From an uncultured Eubacterium sp. (GTDB lineage: Bacteria; Bacillota; Clostridia; Lachnospirales; Lachnospiraceae): a DNA stretch of 64,000 bases. The stretch covers positions 1 to 64,000 of the forward strand of contig USBB01000004.1 in assembly GCA_900552795.1 (NCBI GenBank), in the 5' to 3' direction. Both the position numbers and the translations under genes were made by a program. Below, in pieces: positions 25,984 to 34,143 of this stretch. Under the pieces are notes generated by a model. That model saw only the letters and a list, made by a program, of their open reading frames with translations, made no database searches and was not told the DNA's origin. Within the stretch, counting starts at the first letter, position 1. The number at the start of each line of letters is the position of its first letter.

Positions 25984-26739
25984 TTACACATATTTTCTTA
26001 ATCGTATGTAAATACGTCCTTTTCTTGTTTCATTTCCACATCCTTCATATATATATTTTCCGTTTCCGCGTATTACTAAAATATCGCCTTCCTTTAACTG
26101 TCCGCTCTTGTTTTCAGTACACAGTCCGTTTACAAAGATTTTTTTAGTTCTGAAAAGCTCAATAACGGCGTTTCGAGACATTTTTGTCAATACAGCTACA
26201 ACTGCGTCGATTCTTGGTGAAGCTGCGATTACATCTACAATTTCAAGCTCCGCAGATGTTTCGTTTATGGAATTGTCGCAAACTTCACATTTTACGTTTG
26301 TATGCTTGATTTTGGTAAGATTTTCTATAAGGAAATTGCTTATATGCTCCATGCAGTAGACATAGCCGGTCTTTTCCTTAATTATTATGTCTCCGATAAG
26401 AGTTCTTTCAATTCCAAGATTCATAATTGCGCCAAGATAATCCCTGTGATTTAAATTTTCGGCAAATTTGGGCGTTAATGGAGTGATACGTACCAGCGTG
26501 ATAGGATAATGCCCCTCATAACCGTAATCATCACTGCTGCCAAACTGAATTATCTGACGTTCGCATGAGGGATTTCCTCCAAAACACTCAGAGTGTATAA
26601 ATGATAATTCATTTTTTATTTTGTAATATATATCAAGTTCTGACATACCAAGAAATCCGGTATAAGTATATATGTTTTGGTTGTAAGCACGTTTTGCGGT
26701 ATCCTTTAATTTTCTTATAAGAAGTGTTGTCTCATCCAT
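25984..26739 (-). CDS. ylmH: YlmH-family S4-domain RNA-binding protein
   Basis: This 251-aa protein has the YlmH N-terminal and middle domains (YTGFLGMSELDIYYKI; FGSSDDYGYEGHYPITLVRI-like region with GHYPITLVRITP; REYLGAIMNLGIER-like HRDYLGAIMNLGIER). A C-terminal S4 domain follows (about 185-240; RIDAVVAVLTKMSRNAVIELF, KIFVNG, GDILVIRGNGKY). YlmH binds ribosomes or tRNA-nascent chain complexes in Bacillus. In many Firmicutes it sits in the division cluster near sepF; here it stands alone. An AAAGG-type site precedes ATG 26739 on the minus strand. Confidence 0.9.
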   Translation of the reverse strand: MDETTLLIRKLKDTAKRAYNQNIYTYTGFLGMSELDIYYKIKNELSFIHSECFGGNPSCERQIIQFGSSDDYGYEGHYPITLVRITPLTPKFAENLNHRDYLGAIMNLGIERTLIGDIIIKEKTGYVYCMEHISNFLIENLTKIKHTNVKCEVCDNSINETSAELEIVDVIAASPRIDAVVAVLTKMSRNAVIELFRTKKIFVNGLCTENKSGQLKEGDILVIRGNGKYIYEGCGNETRKGRIYIRLRKYV

Positions 26740-26863
26740 AATAATCCTTTCGTTTTTATGTAAAACTGTTTTTCTGCAATAATAACTTAATCATATTTTT
26801 GGCTGTTTTGCAATAAGGTTGATTAAGAAATAAGGATAAAGCTGTTTTTAGACTATATAAGTA

Positions 26864-26892
26864 TAGAGATTTTATTGATGATATGGTATAAT
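26864..26892 (+). promoter_or_regulatory. Extended -10 promoter before cheR
   Basis: TAGAGA (26864-26869), 17 nt, then TATAAT (26887-26892) preceded by TGG, an extended -10. The -10 box is also the left arm of the inverted repeat at 26886-26946. Confidence 0.5.
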
Positions 26893-26946
26893 AATTGCAC
26901 GAAGTGCAATACAAGGCACCTTGCGCCGCTAAAGCGGCGATTATAC
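26886..26946 (+). repeat. Hairpin-rich inverted-repeat element upstream of cheR
   Basis: GTATAAT (26886-26892) and ATTATAC (26940-26946) are perfect inverted ends. Inside are TTGCAC-gaa-GTGCAA (26895-26909) and CGCCGC-taaa-GCGGCG (26924-26939). The high GC of the inner arms contrasts with the surroundings. Its build matches the element at 46392-46513. It forms most of the cheR leader. Confidence 0.7.
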
Positions 26947-26988
26947 AAAAAAGCTTGATGATTTATTGTACATCAGAAATGGGGATTT

Positions 26989-27777
26989 ATGATTAAAGAT
27001 TACGAAGAGTTTAAGAAATATGTATTAAAAGCAACCACGATTGATTTAAATGCTTATAAAGAACGTCAGATGAAAAGAAGAATTGATGCTTTAATAGAGA
27101 GAAACAGATTTGATGGATATGACAGTTATAGTAAAGCTTTAGATACCGATAAAGAGCTTCTCGATCAGTTTGTAAATTATATTACTATAAATGTGTCTGA
27201 ATTTTACAGAAATCCTACTTTATGGAAAACTCTTGAGGATGCTATAATTCCTGAACTTATTGAGCGTTTCGGACAAAATCTTAAGATATGGAGTGCGGCA
27301 TGTTCGACAGGCGATGAACCATATTCTTTAGTTATGGTGCTTGCAAAGAAGATACCTATGAGTAAGATTAAGATTATAGCCACAGATATTGATGAACAGG
27401 TGATTGAGAAAGCCAAGGATGGTGTATATGGTGCAAGTTCACTTAAAGGTCTTCCTGATGAATATAAAAATAAATATTTTGAAAAGGTAGGAGATAAATT
27501 TTATAAAATATCGGATGAAGTTAAAAGGTGTGTTGAATTTAAGAAATCTAATCTTTTAAAGGATCCATATCCTACTTCGTGTCATTTGATTGTTTGCAGA
27601 AATGTTATGATATATTTTACCGAGGAAGCAAAGCAGGATATATACAAGAAATTCAATAACTCCCTTGTAAACGATGGCTGTCTGTTCGTCGGAAATACAG
27701 AACAGATTATAAACCATCGCGATTTGGGATATGAATCAAACAAACTGTTTTTCTATAGGAAAAAGAATTCGATTTAA
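26989..27777 (+). CDS. cheR: CheR-type protein-glutamate O-methyltransferase
   Basis: This 262-aa protein has the CheR N-terminal helical domain (residues 1-70; YKERQMKRRIDALIERN) and a SAM-dependent methyltransferase domain. Motifs are WSAACSTGDEPYSLVMVL, ATDIDEQVIEKAKDGVY and CRNVMIYFTEEAKQDIY. It methylates glutamates of chemoreceptors using S-adenosylmethionine. No other chemotaxis or flagellar gene is in the window. GGGGATTT before ATG 26989 is a fair ribosome site. Its last 4 nt overlap the convergent nuclease gene. Confidence 0.94.
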   Translation: MIKDYEEFKKYVLKATTIDLNAYKERQMKRRIDALIERNRFDGYDSYSKALDTDKELLDQFVNYITINVSEFYRNPTLWKTLEDAIIPELIERFGQNLKIWSAACSTGDEPYSLVMVLAKKIPMSKIKIIATDIDEQVIEKAKDGVYGASSLKGLPDEYKNKYFEKVGDKFYKISDEVKRCVEFKKSNLLKDPYPTSCHLIVCRNVMIYFTEEAKQDIYKKFNNSLVNDGCLFVGNTEQIINHRDLGYESNKLFFYRKKNSI

Positions 27778-28952
27778 TTTTTGATTAAATCTTTTATGAG
27801 TGCTTTTACATAGTTATTTATGCGGTCTGTGTTATTAAAAAAATTATCATCTGCAAGAAAATAAGTTGTTTTGTCAGAGTATTCGAATTTAAAGCAGGGC
27901 GTTTCTGTTTCAGTCAGCTGAGGCAGAAATGTTCCTGCTTTTTTGCTGCAGCAGTTTGAGGCTTTGGCCTGTATTCTGTGGTTTTTGTCTACATAAAATG
28001 CGACACTTTTATGTATAGCAGTGTCTTCTTCCGGAAGATAATAATAGTCTTTATAATTTTTATAAAAATATTTAAGTTCTCCTGTATACATTGGCACTTC
28101 TAAAGTTGCATTATCTTGGAGGATAGATAAAGAATATATTTCATTTTTATATGATAATTCCTTTGGCACTGAAAAATCTGATTTTAGTACGAATACAGCC
28201 TGTTTTGTAATACAGTTGGAATTGTGCGGCTTAGAGCTGCTGACAAATGATTTTTCAACCGTAAAGCCCCCATCTAAAAAGACTTTGCAGCAAAATAAAG
28301 AGGCAATTTGCGGGAGAGCAGCAATATCATCGTGATTGTGCAATAAAATAGCAGCCAGTTTTTCATCAATATCTTTTGATAAAGCTTCATTATGTGTCTT
28401 TTCATACAAAAGATATATTTTTAAGTATTCCTGATAAGTCTGTATCAGGTCTCCTCCTGAAAAAATATCATCTCTTGATAAACCTAATAAGTTTTCGACA
28501 GTCTTTTGCCTGTAATTTGGCAGTTTTAAAATACTGCTTAAAGATTTAACGGTTTTAAAAAGGTCAATGCTTGGGATGTTATCTAAAGAAGTAAATTCAC
28601 TATTATTGTCAAGGTTTTTATTAATTCTTAAAAGACGGACACGTTCTTTTAAAAACGGGATATCAAAGCTGTCACCATTAAAATGAACTATATATTTAAA
28701 ATTTTTAACAAACATTAGAAATTGCGTTATTATATCTTTTTCCTGTTCTGGAAGCTCGGCAAAATATTGTCTGTATAAAAATACATTATCTTTAAAAAAA
28801 ACACAGCCAATAAGGTAACATATACAGTTTCGTGCTGAAAGACCGGTTGTTTCAATGTCAAAAAACAAAAAATCCTCAGTATTGGCGTGGAAAAACTGTT
28901 CTAAACAGGAAATATCGGTTCTTGAAAGGATTTCACCGTTAATTATTTTCAT
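27774..28952 (-). CDS. YprB-type ribonuclease H-like (DEDD) exonuclease
   Basis: This 392-aa protein has an RNase H-like exonuclease domain at about 30-190: DFLFFDIETTGLS (first two acidic residues), HFNGDSFDIPFLKERVRLL (third) and a later LLGLSRDDIFSGGDL and LYEKTHNEAL region. This pattern is the YprB/RNase_H_2 family. The C-terminal 180 residues are beta-rich with no clear family. ATG 28952 is preferred; AAGGA lies 12 nt upstream on the minus strand. The in-frame ATG 28964 would touch the ribosome site. Substrate unknown. Convergent 4-nt overlap with cheR. Confidence 0.85.
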   Translation of the reverse strand: MKIINGEILSRTDISCLEQFFHANTEDFLFFDIETTGLSARNCICYLIGCVFFKDNVFLYRQYFAELPEQEKDIITQFLMFVKNFKYIVHFNGDSFDIPFLKERVRLLRINKNLDNNSEFTSLDNIPSIDLFKTVKSLSSILKLPNYRQKTVENLLGLSRDDIFSGGDLIQTYQEYLKIYLLYEKTHNEALSKDIDEKLAAILLHNHDDIAALPQIASLFCCKVFLDGGFTVEKSFVSSSKPHNSNCITKQAVFVLKSDFSVPKELSYKNEIYSLSILQDNATLEVPMYTGELKYFYKNYKDYYYLPEEDTAIHKSVAFYVDKNHRIQAKASNCCSKKAGTFLPQLTETETPCFKFEYSDKTTYFLADDNFFNNTDRINNYVKALIKDLIKN

Positions 28953-29149
28953 GAAAATCACCATTCCTTAAGTTACATATTCAAAAAAGCATCGTAAGTA
29001 AAAGCTGCATTCAGAATAAAATCTAAAGAATATTATATATGAAAATAAAGTTAAAGAAAAGTATGGATTTTGTAGTGGATTGATGAACCAGGGTTTTGAT
29101 GAGAATTAATGAATAATTATAAAAAAATACAAAAAATATTAAAAATAAG

Positions 29150-29178
29150 TTGAACTTTATGAAATAATTATATATAAT
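29150..29178 (+). promoter_or_regulatory. Strong sigma-A-type promoter of the secreted-protein cluster
   Basis: TTGAAC (29150-29155), a 17-nt spacer and a perfect TATAAT (29173-29178). It lies in the 385-bp gap 28953-29337, which is very AT-rich before the promoter and gives a leader of about 150 nt after it. The leader holds a small AGC...GCT hairpin and the small reading frame at 29249. Nothing else was seen in this gap. Confidence 0.7.
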
Positions 29179-29248
29179 TAAAATAGTTATCAACGTCAAG
29201 GGTATTTGTAGCTTACGAATGCTGTGTTTTTAATTTAATAAGGGGGGT

Positions 29249-29338
29249 GTGACATTATGGGATAGAAGAGAGAGTTGTTTTTTAGAAGTATTATCGTTGT
29301 TGTTTAGCCATATTATAATGGCAGAAAGGTGGGGCTAA
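29249..29338 (+). CDS. Possible leader peptide or decayed small frame before the first secreted protein
   Basis: GTG 29249 opens a 29-codon frame (MTLWDRRESCFLEVLSLLFS...) whose TAA overlaps the ATG of the next gene as TAATG, so translational coupling is possible. The strong site AAGGGGGG (29240-29247) is too close to this GTG. Its spacing is ideal for ATG 29257, which reads only ATG-GGA-TAG. So either a short regulatory frame or a gene start that was lost is present. Confidence 0.25.
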   Translation: MTLWDRRESCFLEVLSLLFSHIIMAERWG

Positions 29339-29763
29339 TGAAGAGATTTATTAAAAATGTTTTTGGAATATTTATGTCGGTGATTATTATTTTTTGTACA
29401 TCATTTGTAGTTAAAGCGGATTATACGACAACGGGTAATTCTATCAACTTTTGCTATTCTAATTGTGGACAATATATGGGGGCGGCAGCTTTAAGTTGTG
29501 ATTTCAGCTGGTCAGAAGGGAATTATGTGACGACTTTGAGTGTAAGTACATATTTTGATAATAATTTGGAACATAATTACAATTGTTATTTTAAGAATAT
29601 CAGTAAAACACAGGGTACATCTAATTCATCTGCATCAGCATGGTGTAGTTATCTTTCAACTGATGGTATTTGTAAGGAATTGGGATATTTGGATGTCACA
29701 TGTGATATTTATGGTGATATTGTAGATAATGGATATTATGAAGTTAGAAAATGTGAACATTAA
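29338..29763 (+). CDS. Secreted cysteine-rich protein, copy 1 (unknown family)
   Basis: This 141-aa precursor has a signal peptide of about 27 residues (KRF, hydrophobic core, SFVVKA cleavage site before DYTTTG). The mature part is polar and holds 8 cysteines, all conserved in copy 2 at 31316 (for example CYSxCGQYMG, CDFSWSEGNYVT, ending CEH). No transmembrane helix follows, so it is released or wall-associated. It is about 69% identical to copy 2 (97 of 141 positions). ATG 29338 follows AAGGTGGGG; an in-frame GTG lies at 29329. I do not recognise a family. A lipoprotein and an ABC transporter lie downstream. Confidence 0.82.
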   Translation: MKRFIKNVFGIFMSVIIIFCTSFVVKADYTTTGNSINFCYSNCGQYMGAAALSCDFSWSEGNYVTTLSVSTYFDNNLEHNYNCYFKNISKTQGTSNSSASAWCSYLSTDGICKELGYLDVTCDIYGDIVDNGYYEVRKCEH

Positions 29764-29940
29764 AAATATCTTATAAAAAGTACAGAATGGTATATAGTAT
29801 GTTCCAATATTATTTTGTTATTATAATGTTTTTGTACAATTGTTTGGTGCAGATATTATAAAGTGTTTTTAGTACAAATCAAATTTTATATTTGACTTGT
29901 GATTATTTTGACATAAAAATAATAATGAAGGGGGATTAGT

Positions 29941-31239
29941 GTGAAAAATATAAATGTGCAAATTAAAAAAATATTAACTGTGATTTTATTTACTTTATTT
30001 ATTTTTTATTTATCGGCATGTGGTAAAGAGTCTTATGTAGATGATTATGAAAATAATGAATTGGCAGAAGGAGTAAGAGATTCAGACAGAGAAGACAGAT
30101 TTACATTTTTGCACGAGGGTAATGGAAGGTTATGTACTAATGGTAAAGGTTTTTATAATATAAAAGTTTCTAATGACGAAGGACGAGCTATTGCTCCTCG
30201 AATTTATTATTATGATTATGCGACAAATAAATCAACACTGTGGTGCAGTAATGTATCATGTACACATGACAGTGAGGAATGCAGTGCTTATGTGAATAAG
30301 GATGAACAGTTTGTAGAGTATAACAACGGATACATATATAAAATAAAATCAGATGATTCGGGAACTTATTTGATGAGGTATAATGAAGATGGTTCAAATG
30401 AAATAAAGACCACAAATCTTCTTAAAAACATTACTGGGAATGTAGCGCTATCATTTGGGCGGTTTTATAATAATTTTTTCTATTACTTTGTAAAAAATGA
30501 AGAAAAAAAGATTGATTTTTATCGTACTGATTTAAATAAAAAAGACAATATCGAATATTTATTTTCAATAGATGCGTCTGAAGATAAAATTGCTTCAACT
30601 GGTGTTTTTGTTAATGATAATAATATTTATATCTCAAGTGCAAAGTATATGGCAGATACTAAGGAATACAAAAGAAATGTTTATCAATATAATTTCAGTG
30701 ACAAGACATTAAAAGAAATTGTAAAGAGAGACGATTATTATAGAAGCTGTGCAAATGATAATTTGTATATTTTTACAATAGAAAAAGAACTTTTCAAAGT
30801 TACAGAACAAGGAGAGTTACTTGAAGTTTCACCGGGGAAATTTAAAAATCTCAAAGATGGTGAGTATGGGATACACTGTAACGAGCGTTATATTGTGTTT
30901 GAAGAGGATATGGTATCGCCATATGAAAGTTCTGAAAGAATGACATATATTTATGATATTGATAAAGATATTTTAAATGGTATCAGTATTAAAGAATTAC
31001 GAAATGTCGCTACTGATTTGAAGAAAAAATCAAATAAGAAGTCTGAAAATAATACAAATCAAACTAATAATAGTGATTCGGAAGAAATAGATGAAAAACA
31101 GAAATTTGACCTGGTAACATTATTGGGGATTACAGGAAAGTATTGCGTTATAGGCGACTATAAAATGAGAGTATATCATATGATTGAACTTGATTCTGTT
31201 TCTGATGAGAAAATATCATCATGGAATATAAAGTTCTGA
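29941..31239 (+). CDS. Lipoprotein of unknown function in the secreted-protein cluster
   Basis: This 432-aa protein has a lipoprotein signal peptide (hydrophobic core, then LSAC with Cys at about 27). It is followed by a long extracytoplasmic part of repeated beta-strand units (IYYYDYATNKSTLWC, GYIYKIKSDDSGTYLMRYN, NIYISSAKY, NVYQYNFSDKTL), like beta-propeller or DUF5050-type lipoproteins. A cysteine cluster, CSNVSCTHDSEECSAY (about 100-115), is similar to one remembered from Lachnospiraceae lipoproteins near peptide or ABC-transporter loci. A low-complexity Asn/Ser/Lys stretch lies at about 360-385. The start is GTG 29941 after AAGGGGG. Position between two secreted paralogues suggests binding of, or protection against, them; this is inference. 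Confidence 0.8.
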   Translation: MKNINVQIKKILTVILFTLFIFYLSACGKESYVDDYENNELAEGVRDSDREDRFTFLHEGNGRLCTNGKGFYNIKVSNDEGRAIAPRIYYYDYATNKSTLWCSNVSCTHDSEECSAYVNKDEQFVEYNNGYIYKIKSDDSGTYLMRYNEDGSNEIKTTNLLKNITGNVALSFGRFYNNFFYYFVKNEEKKIDFYRTDLNKKDNIEYLFSIDASEDKIASTGVFVNDNNIYISSAKYMADTKEYKRNVYQYNFSDKTLKEIVKRDDYYRSCANDNLYIFTIEKELFKVTEQGELLEVSPGKFKNLKDGEYGIHCNERYIVFEEDMVSPYESSERMTYIYDIDKDILNGISIKELRNVATDLKKKSNKKSENNTNQTNNSDSEEIDEKQKFDLVTLLGITGKYCVIGDYKMRVYHMIELDSVSDEKISSWNIKF

Positions 31240-31315
31240 TGTTAAATAAGATAAGATTATGTCAAACAAATAGGATGAGTTTTAACTATATTATAATGGT
31301 AGAAAGGTGGAGCTA

Positions 31316-31741
31316 ATGAAAAAAATTATTAAAACTATTTTGGGGATATGTATGTCTTTAATTGTTGTTTTTTGTACCTCTTTTGTAGTTAAAGCTGAAT
31401 ATACAACAACAGGGTATTCTACAAATAGATGTTATTCAATTTGTGGTCAATATATGGGGGCAGCATGTTTAACATGTGATTTTAGTTGGTCAGAGGGAAA
31501 TTATGTTACAGCATTAAGTGTAAACACGTATTTTTCAAAGAATCATAATCATAATTATACATGTTACTTTGAGGATATTAGAAAAACTGAAAGTACGTCT
31601 AATTCATTTGCATCAGGGTGGTGTAATTATCTTACAAGTGATAATGTGTGTTATGAAGTTGGATATTTAGAAGTAGTATGTGATGTTTACGGAGATACAG
31701 TGGATAATGGATATTACGAATTTAGAGAATGTCAACATTAA
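31316..31741 (+). CDS. Secreted cysteine-rich protein, copy 2 (unknown family)
   Basis: This 141-aa precursor is the paralogue of the 29338 gene, same length without gaps, about 69% identical. It shares the signal peptide end (FCTSFVVKA), the eight cysteines and DNGYYEFRECQH at the end; it has one extra cysteine (GAACLTCDF). The 5' flank is duplicated too: ATATTATAATGG then AGAAAGGTGG and GCTAATG are present before both copies. ATG 31316 follows AAGGTGG. A strong hairpin terminator follows at 31766. Function unknown. Confidence 0.82.
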   Translation: MKKIIKTILGICMSLIVVFCTSFVVKAEYTTTGYSTNRCYSICGQYMGAACLTCDFSWSEGNYVTALSVNTYFSKNHNHNYTCYFEDIRKTESTSNSFASGWCNYLTSDNVCYEVGYLEVVCDVYGDTVDNGYYEFRECQH

Positions 31742-31765
31742 AAATATATTGATATAAGCTAACAG

Positions 31766-31808
31766 CCGGTATATGCTGCTGTATATCAGCAGTATCTGCC
31801 GGTATTTT
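31766..31808 (+). terminator. Terminator after secreted copy 2
   Basis: CCGGTATATGCTGCTG pairs with CAGCAGTATCTGCCGG (13 of 16 direct matches plus G-U pairs), followed by TATTTTTAAAT. The ABC genes downstream are then read by a separate promoter or by readthrough. Confidence 0.75.
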
Positions 31809-31896
31809 TAAATTATTAAAAATTAAAGAACGAGAGATTTTTATCGCAGGGATTGTAAAATCAGCTTTTAAATGTGTCTGCGGAATAGGGGTGGAT

Positions 31897-34143
31897 ATGG
31901 AATTAAAATATATTTTCAGCAAGGGCGTGATTGTTGCGTGTGTAATGTTTTTGATTGCAAATGTGCTTTTGTTTTGTAAAGGTATTACAGATAATGAATT
32001 GGCATATGAGGAAGAAAAAGGTTATAAATATTCTGATTATGTGGCGTTTTATAATGACTGTATAAAGGAATTGGAACATACAGATAAAAATGAGTGGAGT
32101 TTAAAGGTTGATACATATTACCGTGAAAATGTGACGGAAGAAAATAAGAAAAGTCTTTTGGCTGCAATTAAGCAGATAAAGCAGCAGATAGATTATGTTC
32201 AATCATATGACGCAGGTGTAGTAGAATCAATAAAACAGGCTGAAACGATGGTTTCGTTTAATATTTATAATGATAAGGAGTCCTATAGCTATAATAATAT
32301 ATTAAAGGGAAGATATGATTTAAAAAAGTTAAGAAATCTTGATTTGGACATTACATCCGATATATCTTACAACAATATTTTAGGCTACAAATATGCAGGA
32401 TATTTTGCCGCAATTATTATGATTATTTTGGTAAGCCGTTTCAGGGTTGAAAGTGTTGGATTTAATTGTATTGTAAGGACAAGCCGCAAGGGGCGCGGAA
32501 AATTAGCTCTGAAAAGAGCTTTGATTTTGGCGGCTGTGGGTTTAACAACTGCATTTTTAACTTATGCACCGATAATTATTATTTCATTTGCAAAATACGG
32601 AGGGATTGGGAGTATCGGGAGTCTGATACAGAGTAATCAGATATTTGCGCGTTCGATTATGACGATTTCATATGCAGAACTCCTGTTGAATGTGATTTTG
32701 TTTCAATGTGCAGCCTCTGTTCTGGCTGGTCTTATGGCGTGGCTGTTTTTTATTATTTTTAAGGACAAGCCTATATCGGTTATGGGAATAGTCGTATTTG
32801 CGCTGTTTGAAAGAGTTTTATATATGATAAAATCCGGAAATATGTTTTTTAAATTTTTCCGGACGATAAATATATTTTCATATATGAATCCTCCGGCTAT
32901 TTTTCAAAAATATGATAATTTCGGTTTCGGGCAGAACATTATCAATATAAAAACGTTAAGTGCTGCAGGTATGGTTGTTTTAATGGCGGTTAATCTTATA
33001 CTGATTGTGAGTATAAGTTCAAGCTTGTGGGGCGGATTTGAAATAAAAAGCAGATTTTTGGGAAACTGTATAAGAAAAGTAAAAAGATACTTTGCATATC
33101 TGCCGAACCGGATTAAAGAATTAAAGAAAACGCTGTTTATCCAAAAAGGAATTCTTGTTATAGCGATAGTAATGTTATATATTATGACGGCGGATTTTGG
33201 TGTTGCAGGAAAAGCAGATGACAGACAGCTTGCAATGGCTGATTACTATAATTATGTGCAGGGAGATGCTTATAATAAAACAGATGAGTATGTAGAAGAT
33301 ACAAAGCAGTGGATTGAAGATGCCCGAAAGACAGCCGAAGATTTAAAGCAAAAGGGAGATATTCTGGCGTTTAACGATATTGATACCAGAATAAGAGAAA
33401 AGGAGACACTTCTTAAAAATATTTCAGATGAGAGCATAAGGATAAAGGAGCTTAGTGAAAGCGGAATTGATTCGGCAGGTATTTTAGACCAGCATAAGTA
33501 TGAAAAACGCTATGGAGCGCGTATGAATACTTATTATGAAAATTTTGTGCTGACGATTATGTTTTTGATTATTTTTATGACATGCAAGACATTTTCAATA
33601 GAGCGAAAAAATAATATGGACTTAATTATCAGATCTACCAAGCGTGGACGCTTAAGTTACCTGCGCACAAGATTTTTTACGGATTTATTAATCGTTGAGG
33701 CGGTCGTTTTAATTGAAAATATAATTCAATACATAAAGGTAAATAATGTATTTCCGATTAAATTTTATGAGCGTAATCTTGCAGTTCAAAGCATATTATG
33801 TATGGAGAATTGTCCTTTTAATATATCGGTAATTCAGTTTGAGGTAATGTTAATTATATACAGAATGATTATTTATGGGTTGATTGCAGTTATTATAATG
33901 AGTTTATCTATGTATTTAGAGGAAAGTAGTATATTTTTTATCGGTATTGTAGCGCTTATTCCTTATATTTTAAACAGCACAGGTATTTATCAGCTCAAGA
34001 ATTTCTCGATTGTGGCGTTAACCGCAGGATTTGGATTTTTTCAAAATAAAAGCGGCGTTTTTTGTATAGTAACATTTTTGATATTTTTATGTTTTATTTC
34101 GGTGATTTTATTAAAAAGGGCGGTGGCAAAATGGATGAAATAA
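31897..34143 (+). CDS. ABC-2-type permease with two similar halves
   Basis: This 748-aa membrane protein looks like two fused ABC-2 permease units. Each half has an N-terminal helix, a charged helical extracytoplasmic domain of about 130 residues, and then about five helices. The cytoplasmic turn after the second helix recurs: IVRTSRKGRGKLALKR (about 190-206) and IIRSTKRGRLSYLRTR (about 575-590). The first half also has YNNILKGRYDLKKLRNLDLD. ATG 31897 has AGGGG 6 nt upstream; GTG 31891 is too close to that site. The end overlaps the ATPase gene by 13 nt. It resembles permeases remembered from Lachnospiraceae peptide loci; the substrate is unknown. Confidence 0.85.
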   Translation: MELKYIFSKGVIVACVMFLIANVLLFCKGITDNELAYEEEKGYKYSDYVAFYNDCIKELEHTDKNEWSLKVDTYYRENVTEENKKSLLAAIKQIKQQIDYVQSYDAGVVESIKQAETMVSFNIYNDKESYSYNNILKGRYDLKKLRNLDLDITSDISYNNILGYKYAGYFAAIIMIILVSRFRVESVGFNCIVRTSRKGRGKLALKRALILAAVGLTTAFLTYAPIIIISFAKYGGIGSIGSLIQSNQIFARSIMTISYAELLLNVILFQCAASVLAGLMAWLFFIIFKDKPISVMGIVVFALFERVLYMIKSGNMFFKFFRTINIFSYMNPPAIFQKYDNFGFGQNIINIKTLSAAGMVVLMAVNLILIVSISSSLWGGFEIKSRFLGNCIRKVKRYFAYLPNRIKELKKTLFIQKGILVIAIVMLYIMTADFGVAGKADDRQLAMADYYNYVQGDAYNKTDEYVEDTKQWIEDARKTAEDLKQKGDILAFNDIDTRIREKETLLKNISDESIRIKELSESGIDSAGILDQHKYEKRYGARMNTYYENFVLTIMFLIIFMTCKTFSIERKNNMDLIIRSTKRGRLSYLRTRFFTDLLIVEAVVLIENIIQYIKVNNVFPIKFYERNLAVQSILCMENCPFNISVIQFEVMLIIYRMIIYGLIAVIIMSLSMYLEESSIFFIGIVALIPYILNSTGIYQLKNFSIVALTAGFGFFQNKSGVFCIVTFLIFLCFISVILLKRAVAKWMK

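Noticed and set aside
29314..29319. TATAAT just upstream of both secreted genes (29314-29319; 31292-31297) as promoters
   Set aside because: No -35 box is at the right distance, and the start of transcription would fall in the ribosome site. It is kept only as part of the duplicated flank.
29338..29763. Lactococcin 972-like bacteriocin assignment for the secreted proteins
   Set aside because: Cluster layout is suggestive, but the sequence lacks that family's motifs, has eight cysteines and is larger. No known bacteriocin family could be assigned.
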